A DNA stretch of 64,000 nt. It comes from Gonatopus flavifemur. Its lineage: Eukaryota; Arthropoda; Insecta; Hymenoptera; Dryinidae. Below, piece by piece: positions 44,942 to 56,707 of this stretch. A model generated the notes under the pieces. It worked only from the letters and a program-made list of their open reading frames with translations. It was not told where the DNA came from and did no database searches. The DNA is taken from positions 50,685,006 to 50,749,005 of the forward strand of contig JAFFJZ010000003.1 of the NCBI GenBank assembly GCA_018340375.1. The letters are read 5' to 3'. Each line of letters starts with the position of its first letter. Position 1 is the first letter of the stretch. The position numbers and the translations under genes are program-made.

Positions 44942-46830
44942 AATTAAAAAAGACGAATCCAACGATTTGTTGGAGTAAAGAAATGTTATGGAACTAAATT
45001 TATGTTTAAACAGGGTTACCAGCACTGATCCCTACTATACACTGAATAGGGAATACGCCACTTCATGATACACAATTTTTGTGATGAATTAAAACTGATA
45101 GAAGGTTTTGAGCTTGTAGCCCCAGTGCCACTTTTTGGAGGAAGATCTAAAACTCATAAATAGACTTGTATACAATTCATCAATAACAATTGAATGCCTA
45201 CCGTTATCTTCATTTCATACGATTGAAAACACTTTGAAGAACAAAAACTTCAATATCATTGGATCATTAAGAATTTTGAAAGGAAAATCGTGGGGTTCTG
45301 TAAAACGAATACACCCTCGCATGAGAATAATTAATATATGATTACGTAAAAAAATACTTAAATCCGATTTAAAAAAGGAATTTTATTCTGTATCAGAAAA
45401 TTTTATATAAGGTTTTGATCAAAGTAAGTGAAGCTTAGATTGATTGTTCATACAAATATTCACGTGTAATATGACGAAAAAATATTTTTCAGATTATATA
45501 ACATCTTACAACACTCAGGAAGGATTTCGAGCCATGTATTGTGGCAGAATTTTGTAACAGTTCAGGAGGATATTTTATGGAACATTTATGTACATACGGT
45601 ACTCATCATACTAAAATTATGGTTCTGAAATACAAGGATAACGGGATTAGAATAGTGGTTTCTACTGCTAATTAATTTACCGATGACTGGGAAAACAGGA
45701 CACAAGGGTTCGTAAAATATTTATTATTCATAAAGATATCCGTTCTGCGAATGAAAATTGAAAAATATTTTATTTGATAACAGATTATGGATTTTTCCAC
45801 ATTTGCCACCCTTACCGGAAGATGTGAGCCGAATATGGGAGAATCTCCAACAGGTTTCAAGAAAGATTTTGAGAAGTATTTATCAAAATATAATCAAAGA
45901 GCTCCCACAGAATGAGTATACCTAGTTAGAAAAGCAGATTTTTTGTTTTTTCAATGTCTTCTCCGTGGCTTCGGTAGCTGGAAGTCATGATGCATTACAA
46001 ATCAACATGTGGGTTCTCAGAAAATTGAGTTATATTCCATCCAAGTATGCGACTTTGCCCCAAGATGCTCCGCAATGGTCTGTGATCGCTCAGTCTTCTA
46101 GCATACATAGATAGCCTTAAACCCAACTTTGACAGTTGGATTTCCAAAGAGATTATTCCTACTATGTGTATGGAAACCGGTAAAGGCGTAAAAAGTCATC
46201 CAAATTTTCAATTCGTATATCTTACGATCAATAATTATAAGCAGAGTTTCGGTTGTCAGATTGCGTCCTGTTGTTTGCCGTACAGGATGAAGTCGCATTC
46301 AAAACAGCCATGGCTAGAGGCGTATATGTAGTGAGTTCAAGAAAACCTTACAATAAATAATTTTTTTCTCTAGTTTGTTACATCATCCGATGATTACAGT
46401 CAATTGAAAGCGAGCCGCACTGCGAGAGATCGAGCAATACCACATATGAAATTTTATATGAGACTCACCAGATTTAAAAAGAATCCCCTGGTTCGTACTG
46501 ACGAGTTCCAATTGAAGTAAAGCTGTGTGGGGTAGTACAACAAAAACTTCACATTTCATTATAAACTACGAAGTTGGTGTTGTGTTACCTAAGATCATTG
46601 TAAGTAACTGTATAGAAGATTCATTATTTAGAAAATATACATAAATCATAATTCGATGATTAATTGATTTTCAGACCGGAGAGACAACATTTCCGATCGT
46701 GGAGGAAAAAAAGAATTCTTCGATTCCAGCATTCCCTATATTTTACGATCTTCCTCTGATACGTTACTGTTTTACAGATAAACCTTTCGTGACGGAAAAA
46801 ATTCTTTCAGAATTTGATTGAATAGATTTA
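44942..46830 (+). other. Unassigned region with scattered open segments
   Basis: Several open plus-strand pieces have exon-like edges but I recognise none. They are 45135-45341 (KSWGSVKRIHPRMR near the end), about 45780-45930 (FPHLPPLPEDVSRIWENL), about 46375-46520 (after a CTCTAG acceptor) and 46677-46821 (after TTTTCAG, TGETTFPIVEEKK to a TGA). They could be exons of one decayed gene downstream of the TNP2-like gene. Phases could not be connected. Confidence 0.3.
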
Positions 46831-46997
46831 TTTATTCGATATTCATATGGCTTTGAAAAAATAATGACAAATTTAACCCATGGATTTTCAACTTTGTACA
46901 TAATGAAACGGAATAACGGATCATCTCAGTCTTGTACACAACATAAATCAATTTATGCTCACAATATCGTTTTAATATATCGACGATGTATTATCTT

Positions 46998-47545
46998 GTA
47001 TGCTGCACTGGGATATTAGGCTGAAAATCATGTCTACTCAATGTTTTCATATTCAAATATGGACAGTTTTGCATCTTCTCTCCATTAAACGTATCAATAA
47101 TATGAGGAAATGTAAGAAGAAACTCATTTCTTCCAAATTTAGGAGACGATTCTTTCTATCGTGCAAGGAATTGTATATATTTCCTGCCTATTTATTTCAT
47201 CAGAATTCGAATAAAGTATACGTATATATTTATATGACTATTTCACTTTGTTCCTGTGAACAGATGTTTAGAACTTACCACTACATATCATATTTCCAAA
47301 CTTGCCATATTGGCAAGTGACCATCTAAGACGCTGCACTGGGAAGTTGGGTTGAAAAGCATGTCTATGGTAAATGAAAGTTTTTCACATTTCAACATATG
47401 GATCATTTTGCACCTCCTCTCCATCATTACATCAACAATATCAAAGAGTTTGAGAAGAGACTCATTCTTCACAAACTGAGGAGATGATTCCTTCTGCGAT
47501 ACATGGAATTTGATAAATTCACCAGCTCATTTATTTCATAACACT
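46998..47545 (+). repeat. Diverged direct duplication, about 220 bp, spaced about 330 bp
   Basis: GCTGCACTGGGATATTAGGC at about 47002 and GCTGCACTGGGAAGTTGGGT at about 47331 start two copies in the same direction. Both continue through CATGTCTA, TTTTGCA, CTCTCCAT and GAGGAAATG / GAGGAGATGATT blocks. No terminal inverted repeats were found. Confidence 0.7.
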
Positions 47546-47924
47546 TGGGAAAATTTACTTCTTTCTGACTAAATCGGTTCCTTTTTCCTCCAATTTGAAA
47601 AAAAAAATGAAGCGTTTTGATCAAAATGACATAAATTTTCTCAAGGAAAGAGTTTGAATAAAGAACATATTTTTCTTTTTTTGTTTGCTCGGATGCTATT
47701 ATACATGATATTTCTAACCAAGCGAGTAACCTTGTTATACCCTACAATATTTTTTGTATATCGCTGAATTCTCCTGAATAATCAGATGAATCATTGAAAC
47801 CCCTCAAAATTACACACTTATATATAAGAGGGTTTGCATATTAATCATTTGAAAATAACGATATTCAATTATATATAACATAACCTCTACCGAATTATCC
47901 TCTTCTTTTAATATTTTTGAACTG

Positions 47925-48187
47925 GAGAAGAATTCATATATGATTTACACCTGTATTCACTTTAGATTGGTATAGGAATTCATAATTCAGTTCGTTAAGA
48001 ACTCTTCCGAATGAGTTACGTATTCATTTGGTGTCTCTAAAAGTTGTCATTTTTACTGTCCTAACGGGCATAACAACCGAACTCTATTTGATTTCAGTAT
48101 GATGATTCCAGGTATTCTTAAAGACGTCTACAGAAATTGTTGGTATTCGAAACGCACTTATTCAGAATTCTGTGTGCTATCTGGGTA
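47925..48187 (-). repeat. CCCAGATAGCAC-type repeat, inverted relative to 17697
   Basis: Read on the minus strand it begins CCCAGATAGCACAC and contains GCCCGTTAGGACAGTAAA, the two blocks found at 17697-18010. Spacing differs by about 70 bp. Confidence 0.6.
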
Positions 48188-48189
48188 AT

Positions 48190-48430
48190 CATCAGCTACA
48201 CTGTAAAAAAAAACCGGAAATTTACAGTCCAATAGCACGGGAAAATTCCAGTGCATGTACTGGAATTAACAAATTTCCATGTATATACTGGATTTTTACC
48301 GTTTGGAGGGTAATATTCACCAGACATCACTGGATTTTTTCGACACGGCACTGAAAAATTTCGAACTTTGTATTTAAACCGAAAGTTTCCAGTTCTTTTA
48401 CTGAAAATTTGATGTGCCAGCTTTGAAAAT
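48190..48430 (+). repeat. Fragment of the CACTGTAAAAAA repeat family
   Basis: CACTGTAAAAAAAAACCGG followed by AATTCCAGTGCATGTACTGG matches the start of the long repeat at 61591. The fragment loses similarity near 48430. 48431-48740 shows nothing. Confidence 0.65.
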
Positions 48431-48784
48431 TCCTCTGAAGTAATGAACTATATGTTCATGTTTGGATTGACGCACATATCATAGTTTCAAAAATAAAAAA
48501 ATTTTTTATCACTGAAAATGAAATAATCCTCGAATCTATTTATGAGATTTGTTAATTCTTCCGTAATTCACGTTTGTATATTGACTTGAGTTCCGTGAAA
48601 AATTTATCTGTGCATACCTTATAGTTTCATTCATGCTTTTTAAGTATTCCATGTGGAAAAAATTAAATTATTATCAATGGTAATGCTAAATTTCACCATA
48701 ATCTCCAATTCGAAATGTTAGATAATGAATGAATTGATATAACGTCAGATTTTGCATCATTACGCTAAATCTGGTGAGGCTTCT

Positions 48785-48862
48785 CTCCTATGGAGCGGAA
48801 AAGTGCAACGCGGAACGACCAATCTTGGTCGTTCCGCGTTGCGCTTTTCCGCTCCATGGGAG
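48785..48862 (+). other. Near-perfect 38-bp-stem hairpin
   Basis: Two 38-base arms are separated by only two bases (TC). The left arm begins CTCCTATGGAGCGGAAAAG and the right arm ends CTTTTCCGCTCCATGGGAG. The two positions that differ from perfect complementarity are T opposite G in both cases. In plus-strand RNA they would pair as G-U wobbles, while in minus-strand RNA they would be A-C mismatches. It is GC-rich against an AT-rich background. No coding function is visible. Confidence 0.85.
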
Positions 48863-49283
48863 AAGGGCCCAACTCTGCAATCAAGAAAGCGACCTAGGCT
48901 GCGTGCGCAACCTTTTTCTCTGCCTCTTGTATACGTGTCGTTCTAGTCGTTGAGAAGCCATTACAGCCATTATTCGTTAGAGCGTCGTGAAGCCACACTT
49001 CGCTTATATCAAGGTGATTCAGGAAGCAAGCTGTTTACGAGTCAAAATAATAAACTGATTCGTTTCATTTTTCATAATAAGGTAAGTATTTTTATTAGTC
49101 GTGTTCTACAAATCGTACGTATTTTCTCAAGATAATCAACTTATATTTCATTTTTCAGTAATTTGGACACGTGGCATCGTATCGATAAAACATAACCAAG
49201 CGAGGAGCTGTTATCCTACTTTGATTGACTTTAATACCGTTAAAAAACTGAGAAATCGATTCTTTTTGTATTTATTTATGAAC
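48863..49283 (+). other. Possible spliced non-coding or 5' UTR exons
   Basis: Strong splice signals bracket segments without a conserved frame: a donor AATAAG/GTAAGT at 49081, an acceptor TTTTTCAG at 49158, and a donor AACC/GTGAGT at 49284. With the GC-rich start around the hairpin this looks like the 5' end of a plus-strand transcript. It might feed the acceptor at 52886-52887 of the zinc-finger gene. This is inference from signals alone. Confidence 0.3.
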
Positions 49284-49289
49284 CGTGAG

Positions 49290-52200
49290 TATATTTCTCT
49301 GAATTCTCCATTTCCAATCGTATTGAAAAAACTAAGTTCGCGATGACTTTATACGTTATTATTCGACATAACGATAAAGGAATGTAAATATTCCGAATGA
49401 ATGTCTAGAATTTCACATTTTTTCTTCGCTCTCATGATTCTTTGCTTGTGAGAATTCGTATCTATAACTCCTCTAATGAGTTCGCATTGATTTTCAGAAA
49501 ATTCTCATTATACGTAAACACTAGTATTCTTACCTGAAGATGAAATCAATCGATTGATTTCAAACTTTCAATATTTTCATCGAATCATTCTTAAATTGTT
49601 GTGTTGTTGAAGTTGTAGTGTTGAAATGCGAATGAGTATATTTTTCCCATGATCAATTATTAAAGTATTATGAATATGGTAAAGAACTGAATACTTGACA
49701 TTCAGAAACATATTCCATGATTTTCTAAATATATTCACTGATCAAATTTATAAATCATAATCAATCAATGTCAACGATTATTTCGTAGCACTAGTTTATT
49801 TCCCTGCTTTCTGAAAAAATTGATAGAATCAACTAGAACAAATTTCAAAACTTTGGGTTCGTGTTACCTCACATCAACTAAAACAAACTTCCTAGTACGG
49901 AGTTGGTTTCGCCTCACATTGACTTGAGATGTTTTTAAATGGAGTCCTTTCGCAATATTCAAAATACATTCCACATAGATGTATTTGTAATCGACATGTG
50001 CAAGATGAGTCTTATTTGTTATAACAGGTTATCGTCCAACCATTGACAGACAAATGATGAATATTTGTGACATTTGTGTGATCAATTTTGCTCCCACTCG
50101 CACATCTACCTGTGTTTTTTCACATATCTGCTGTTGGTTTTTCAAATATCTGCTGATCATTTGTTTGAATGAGTGAAGATAAATTGAGATGAATTAAAGT
50201 TCCAATCATTTGTGTGTTATATGGTGCGTTTTTGCGATGAGAACATTATTATTTCAGAAAATTTTGAATATTCTCAATACGATTACGCCGATTGAATATT
50301 TTTGTTTGAGAGTTATTCAAATTGATAACTTCACGCTGGGCATCAATGGTTCATATTTCTTTGTGTTTAACAACTCATATACTCTGAATTTATTCCAAAT
50401 TCCTGAAACCGTTGTACTGCACTGGAGAAAAAAAGCACTCCCAATGACGTGAGACTGTTGGATACGTTTAAATACTATGAATTATTTAATCCAATATCTA
50501 ATCAAACTATACATACATCATACTAGATTGAGCACTGTTCAGATTGTTCATGAAATAGCAAGAAGAATTTTTAGTCAGAAAGGATATGACTTCCACTTTT
50601 TCTCAAGTTCATAATTTAGACAAAGACAAGCCGATTGTGGGATATTTGCTTCCAATTTTTGTTCAATAAAATGCACTATTTCTGATCGCAGTAATGCATT
50701 TCAACGTCTATACCCATACAGTACACTTGTTCAAAAAAGTGCATTTCAGATTAGAGTTCAAAAAACGTATCATCAGTTCCTTTTAAATCTTATGCTATGC
50801 GGGTACAGTTGAATGTGAAATTCTTATGATATATGTCATGTTCAGTTCATTGCAAAATTTTACATGGAATTTCTCTCATGATTTTGAGATTTTTATGTTC
50901 AAATGCTTTTACCACTGAATCTCGTTTGAATTACTGAACTCTTATGACACTTAATTCCTTAGAATAATGTTCTTACTCTCATACAGTTGTCAAAATCAGG
51001 TGCTGAATGAATATATGCGTTCAAAATTCTCTTACTTTGATGTGAACAAATAACTTGACTGTTTGATGAAAAACAAATGATTGATAAAGAATAAAATGTC
51101 AGAAAAATTTACCATTCCCATAAAAAGATGATAAAATACCCAGAATTCATAAGTGTCATCATATTACTTGAGCGAAAATCATTCCTAAATGAGAATTAGA
51201 GTTGTGAAATTCATTAGGAATGTATTGGAAGGTAGGAACTATTATGTGTGTATTGAAATTCCAAGTTCCCCAGAATGTTGAGAAAGATTCATCTTACAAG
51301 TTCTGCAAGATGGCCAACAAATTCTTATGGTATTGCTTAATACCTACCCCCAACAAAAATTTAGTTGGATATTTTATTGGAACATTCTTTGGAAATTGAA
51401 TATTCTTGTATATTTCTTCAATTTAATAGAGAAATATCTTTCAGGTAATTTGCAGCGTATACTTTGGAATTAATTTTGTGTCATCAAATATTGAGATGTT
51501 GAATTGGATTTCAAGTATCCAATTGAACTCCAGTAACTTACAACTATTGAAATCTCTCACAATCTTCCCAGAATTTTAAACCATCAGAGAATTGTTCGGA
51601 TCATTGTAAAATATCTGCCTGCGTTGTTTGAATCGATATAATGCTTTTCACTGAAGTAAACAGAGTATGGAGATTTTATAAAAATGTCTCATACAGTTGT
51701 ATACAAATTTCAGATATTGCTGAAGTTTGAATCATAAATCGAAATAGATTCAGAATGAAACACAGGAAAATTGAATAAAGAATTGATGAGGATGATCCAA
51801 AAATAAATTCTGTTGAATGTAATAAAACAATTGAATATCTAAAAAAAATCAAAGATGTAATAAGCGTCATTTTTTTTATATCACACTACAAATTTGTTTC
51901 AATAAAGAATCCAAACTTCAGTGATATAATTTCTTATGGATTTAGGCTCTGAATAATTTGAATTCATCCCTGACGGGAAATTTTGGATATTATGAGAAAT
52001 TATGACTTTTGTTGGATTACGAGAATCTATGCGGTTTACTTTTCCCGGGGATATGAAGTTTTGAAATACTTGTAAAAATTTGGTATTGATTCCACACATT
52101 CATAAGATTTATTCAAATCCTACAGAAACTTGTTGGATGTGCAATTGCTTCACACGTTCTGATTCATTTTCATTGTTCGTTTTTTTCATTTCGTGTCGCG

Positions 52201-52380
52201 GTGAATTGAATAAGCATAGTGAATGATAAAAGATGTACTGAGCCCTTTAAACTTCATTTGATTTCTGGTTTCAAGTCCTACCTTTCTATCATCATATATG
52301 AGATATAAGGTTTTGAAAAATTCCCGTTTTCACCCTATGAGATGACTTGGAGTGAAAATTCCATAATATTTCGAATTATT
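49290..52380. other. AT-rich stretch without a recognised gene
   Basis: I see no conserved frame, inverted-repeat element or tandem repeat in these 3 kb. If the 5' UTR idea above is right this would be intron and promoter-distal sequence. Confidence 0.4.
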
Positions 52381-52383
52381 ATA

Positions 52384-52631
52384 CACGGAGAAAACGAAAC
52401 ATAAGGGAGTGTTTCTCTAACACGATTGGTTCGTGCTATGAAGAAAAAGTAAATTTAACACTTGATTGCTTTATAGAAATGATTCAGCCATGTCTAAGCA
52501 GTGAAGTTTACTGTCAATACAGGACGGCTTCATCTCTATACAATAAATAATCGTGTTAGACTTCTTTTGTTCCCATAACACGAGCCAGTCGTGTCGGATA
52601 AAGTACTCGCTAATGTTTGGTTTTCTACGTG
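52384..52631. mobile_element. TA MITE related to the 12.2 kb element's TIR
   Basis: The ends CACGGAGAAAACGAAACAT and ATGTTTGGTTTTCTACGTG are inverted, with TA on both sides. Inside, AACACGATTGGTTCGTGCTA resembles CACACGACTGGCTCGTGTTG of the 12.2 kb element's left TIR (about 4270). It lies 260 bp upstream of the zinc-finger gene. Confidence 0.75.
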
Positions 52632-52893
52632 TACGACCAAAGTATAGAATCATTTTTTAAATCTTATTTTTCCTTCTCATTTGGGAATGGACATCGAAAA
52701 TCATGAATCAAGTTTCATGTTCACCACTGATGAATATATGTTCAAAGAACATGAATGAATATATGTTCAACGGCCACTGATGAATATATTAAAACACAGA
52801 TGAAAGTTCAATTGCTTGTAAAATTCATGTCTAATGGAATTACTATCGATCTGTTTTTACAAGAAATTGTACTGTTGTCTTTTCCAGTCCAAC

Positions 52894-55800
52894 ATGTACT
52901 TTTGTCGCTTTTGTGCCCACTCCACAAATATTTTAACAACCCATCTGGACCATCGCAAATACCATATAAATTTGAGTGAAGATTTTCATTGTGGATATCA
53001 GAGATGCAAATCATTTTTTAGCACAGAATCATCGTTGAGAATGCATCTCATTAGAATTCACAACATTATGGTGAATTATCAGAAACGAATTATTGCATCC
53101 CAAGAAATTGCTACTAAATGGGGAAAATTTATATGCACTGTGGCCACTTGTAAGAAAGAAGTGGATAGTTATGAATCTTTAAAAAAACATTTGAGGACTC
53201 ATATTATCAATGGGATTTGTGTACCATGTCCTTTTCCAACATGTGAAAAAAAATATGAGGTTGTGAAGTCCTTCACAGGGCATTTGAGTAAATATCATAA
53301 GAACAAACTACCTATGGAATCAATATCAGATACCGATATGAATTTCATCCCTCAATCTCCATCAAATAACCCAGATGAACAAGAAGTTATTGCGGATTAT
53401 AACAATGGCATAATCAACGAGATCTCTGATGAAGAAACTGTTAACACAGAAACAACTGAAAAATCCGATAATCTGTTTGTACATAATTTGGGTCAGTTTT
53501 ACCTTAAATTAGAGACGGAGTTTATGGTTCCAACAAAAGTTGTACAATATCTTGTGACAGAATTCGAAAATATTCATGAACAATCAATGGATGTAGCCAA
53601 CCGAAACTTATCAGAAATATTGATGAAAGAGGACATTCCTAAACATAAAATTTCTCAAATTCTTGAATTGATTCATACACAAGATCCTTTTATAATCCAT
53701 AACCGCCAATTGAAAACGGATTATCAAAGAAAGAAATTTTACCGAAATACATTAACCTATGTCGAACCGAAGCAAAAATTGATCGTTGACCATGATAGTG
53801 GCAAAAAGTACCATTTTCAATATATACCTATTCTGCAAACGTTGAAAGCTGTATTTAAAGATAAATCTTTGCAGTACTTTCTGGATACACCTATTCGTCC
53901 AGAGGACAGTATTCTTAAAGATTTTACTGATGGAACTGTATTTCGTTCTAATGATTTTTTTAAAAAAAATCCAAACGCTCTTCGACTCATTCTGTATCAG
54001 GATAGTTATGAGGTTGTGAATCCTCTTGGTCCAGCTAAAAGTAAATACAAAATATTAGCTGTTTACGTTATGATAGGGAATCTTCCCTCCTACATTCGCT
54101 GTCACATTAATACGATTCAATTAGTGGCATTATGCAGAGAAAAACATTTCCGTCATGAACAGGTTTACGGTCCTATTGTAAAAGATTTGAAAGAACTTGA
54201 AACACATGGAATAGAAATTTCTGAAAATCAGTTTTTGAAAGGATCTCTTGTGTTCATTGCTGGTGACAATTTAGGAAGTCACTCACTGGGTGGTTTTACT
54301 GAGAACTTCAGCTCTTCGCATTATTTTTGCAGGTATTGCCTCATTCATAGACAAGACTTTTACGGAAAAAATCAATCTGAACAAATTATAGCTGAAAATC
54401 AAACAGTGGATCGAACCAAAGACACAGTCAGCATGGAAATAGAAGAGATAGAAAAAAACGAAGTAAATCTGCGATCACTGAATCACAAGTTTGATGGAGA
54501 CGATGAAGACAATGAAGACGATGAAGACGATGAAGATGATGAAGACGATGAAAACGATGAAAACGATGAAGACGATGAAGACGATGAAGACGATGAAGAC
54601 GATGAAAACGACGAAAACGATGAAGACGATGAGGATAATGAAAACGAGGATAACGATGATAGCGATAACAATAGAGATGATTACAACGATAATGATGTTG
54701 AGAACGATACTGGGCATCACGGTAACTCAGGAAATTGTTCCTATAACCATGACAATGATCCAAGATGCGATGGAATTCACCAAAATATGAGATCACAATA
54801 TTTTCCTACTTATCCCAAGAGAACAGTGGAATCATATAAAAACTGTCTCAAATCTGTTAAACCTGGCAAACCTGTGTACGGAATCAAATTCAATTCTTGT
54901 TTCAATGACCTCAAGTATTATCATGTTTGCAATCCAGGACTGCCTTGTTGTTTGGGTCATGATCTTATGGAGGGTATATGCGCATTTGATCTTGCTCTCT
55001 TTCTTGAATATTTCGTGAAGAAGAAAAATTGGTTTTCTCTCTCTGAATTGAATGAGAGAATTGAGAAATTTACGTATTCACCCCATGACTCGAAAGACAA
55101 ACCTGTAAAGATACCAGAAAATTGTAAACGAATACCAGGTGGTGCATGGCAAATTTGGACATTCCTCAGACTATTTTGTCTATTGATTGGACATAAAATA
55201 GAAGACCCAGAAGACATGGTATGGAAAACTTTGCTCAAATTAATCGAAATCGTAGAAATAGTTTGTGCACCTGAAATCGATAAATCATATCTCGGTTACC
55301 TGCAAGCCATTATAAACGATTATCTTGACTTGAGAAGTTCATTGTTCCCGCTGGTTAAATTACGCCCAAAACACCACTACTTAGTTACATTATCCAAAGT
55401 TAATTTTAGAATTTGGACCTCTAATGCAAGTTTGGACACTTCGTTTCGAAAGCAAACATACCCATTTCAAGAGATACATGAGAGTCCTTCGAAATTATAA
55501 AAATATAACATATTCTTTGGCTGAAAAGCATGAACTATATCAGAGTTTATTACGAGAAGGTGCTGGTTTGAGGAATTTGCAGAATGTTCATGGAGAAACG
55601 CAATTTTATCCCCATTTATATTCAAAAAATTTGCAAAAAGTTATACGTGATGCTGGATTATTTGATCCTATCAATGAGACTACGAAAGCTGTAATAAAGG
55701 GTACCACCTATAAAAAAGGATACATCGTAATCCTGAAACAACAGAGTTATCAACACAATACTGTAATGGGTAGAATCGCATTGATATTGATTAACGCCAA

Positions 55801-55999
55801 CGAAGAAATTTATTTCCTTGTTGAAGAGTTGGACACAATTTTTAGACCACATCTGCGTCTTTATGAATTAGGGGACGTATTGGATCATAAGTGCATTCCT
55901 CTCACATCTCTATCATCGTACACACCACTCCACGCCTACTTCTTGGACAGTGTTTCATACGTGAAACTACGACATGCCTTATTGTCCAAGGTATTTTGA
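52894..55999 (+). pseudogene. C2H2 zinc-finger DDE-like nuclease, one frameshift
   Basis: A TTTTCCAG acceptor precedes the ATG at 52894, implying a non-coding first exon. The N-terminus holds four C2H2-type fingers (CRFCAH..., CGYQRCKSFF...HLIRIH, CTVATCKKEV...HLRTH, CPFPTCEKKY...HLSKYH). The core has YQDSYEVVNPLG, AGDNLGSHSLGGF, CRYCLIHRQDF and GHDLMEGI. The Asp residues in YQDS, GDN and GHD are the likely catalytic set, equivalent to those at 8.9-11.1 kb. An Asp/Glu tract of about 50 residues (54499-54660, built of GAT-GAA-GAC-type codons) interrupts the core. One extra base at about 55384 shifts the frame within LRPKHHYL. The conserved sequence (HYPKLILEFGPLMQ) continues to a TGA at 55999, about 1,035 codons in all. 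Fingers plus nuclease core suggest a transposase or a domesticated derivative. Confidence 0.82.
54499..54660 (+). repeat. Trinucleotide-rich coding minisatellite (acidic tract)
   Basis: This is an irregular array of GAT, GAA, GAC and AAC codons, mostly as a 9 bp GATGAAGAC unit with one-base changes. It explains several spurious long frames on both strands (poly-Ser, poly-Ile/Val, poly-His/Arg). A similar acidic tract occurs in the TNP2-like gene at 37915-38035. Confidence 0.9.
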
Positions 56000-56707
56000 A
56001 TTGATGTACCGCATTCTTCTGCTGTTATTCGGAATAAGGTAGTGAAAATAGTACAGTTTTAATAAAACGTAATATATTTCACTAAATACGTTTCTTCAAC
56101 ATTTTTGCATGTTTCTACATATGTTCGGAAATTGAATAATCATGTACTATGACTGCATCTACTTCTTCTAGATAACATTTCGGACGGTGTATTGTACAGG
56201 GTACCAGGGGAATATCTCGAAACGTACGTTACAAAAATAATTTTTGAAAATATTTTTCGAACACCTTTGACCATTCGTCTTGTTATCCATGGAAATGCAA
56301 AACTCACAATGTTGACTGATATTTTTATTCCGGTTTCTCCCTGATTCATTATAAGATCCTAACCCGCACGCAAATTCTATTCTCAATGTCCATTTCCGTT
56401 TATTTCAAATGTTTCAGTTAGCAATCAAAATATTATTAACATTGAAATATTCGATATGCAAAAATCCACATTTCCAATCAACAAATCCCATCAAATGTAC
56501 GCTGTAGGAAAGTGGTTTTCATAGAACTATGAAAACCTGTATGAGTGTTTTTTATAAGATTAAGATGTGTTTCTCAAAAATCTGTTGTATGATTTATCCT
56601 CCAACTTCTCGAAAATCTCCCCGAAGCACATGTGGATAAGATTTTTTACAAGACATATGGGCGATAGTGAACTTGATTACATGTGTTTTCATGGATTGCA
56701 GATAATC
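56000..56707. other. Intergenic stretch between the paired genes
   Basis: No conserved frame is seen except upstream reading through to the ATG at 56708. The AG at 56700-56701 (GGATTGCAG) could be an acceptor for a non-coding first exon. The promoter of the downstream gene may lie here. Confidence 0.4.

Noticed and set aside
54428..54796. Poly-Ser, poly-Ile/Val, poly-Met-Lys-Thr and poly-His/Arg frames on both strands
   Set aside because: All are alternative readings of the GATGAAGAC-type array inside the DDE-like gene.
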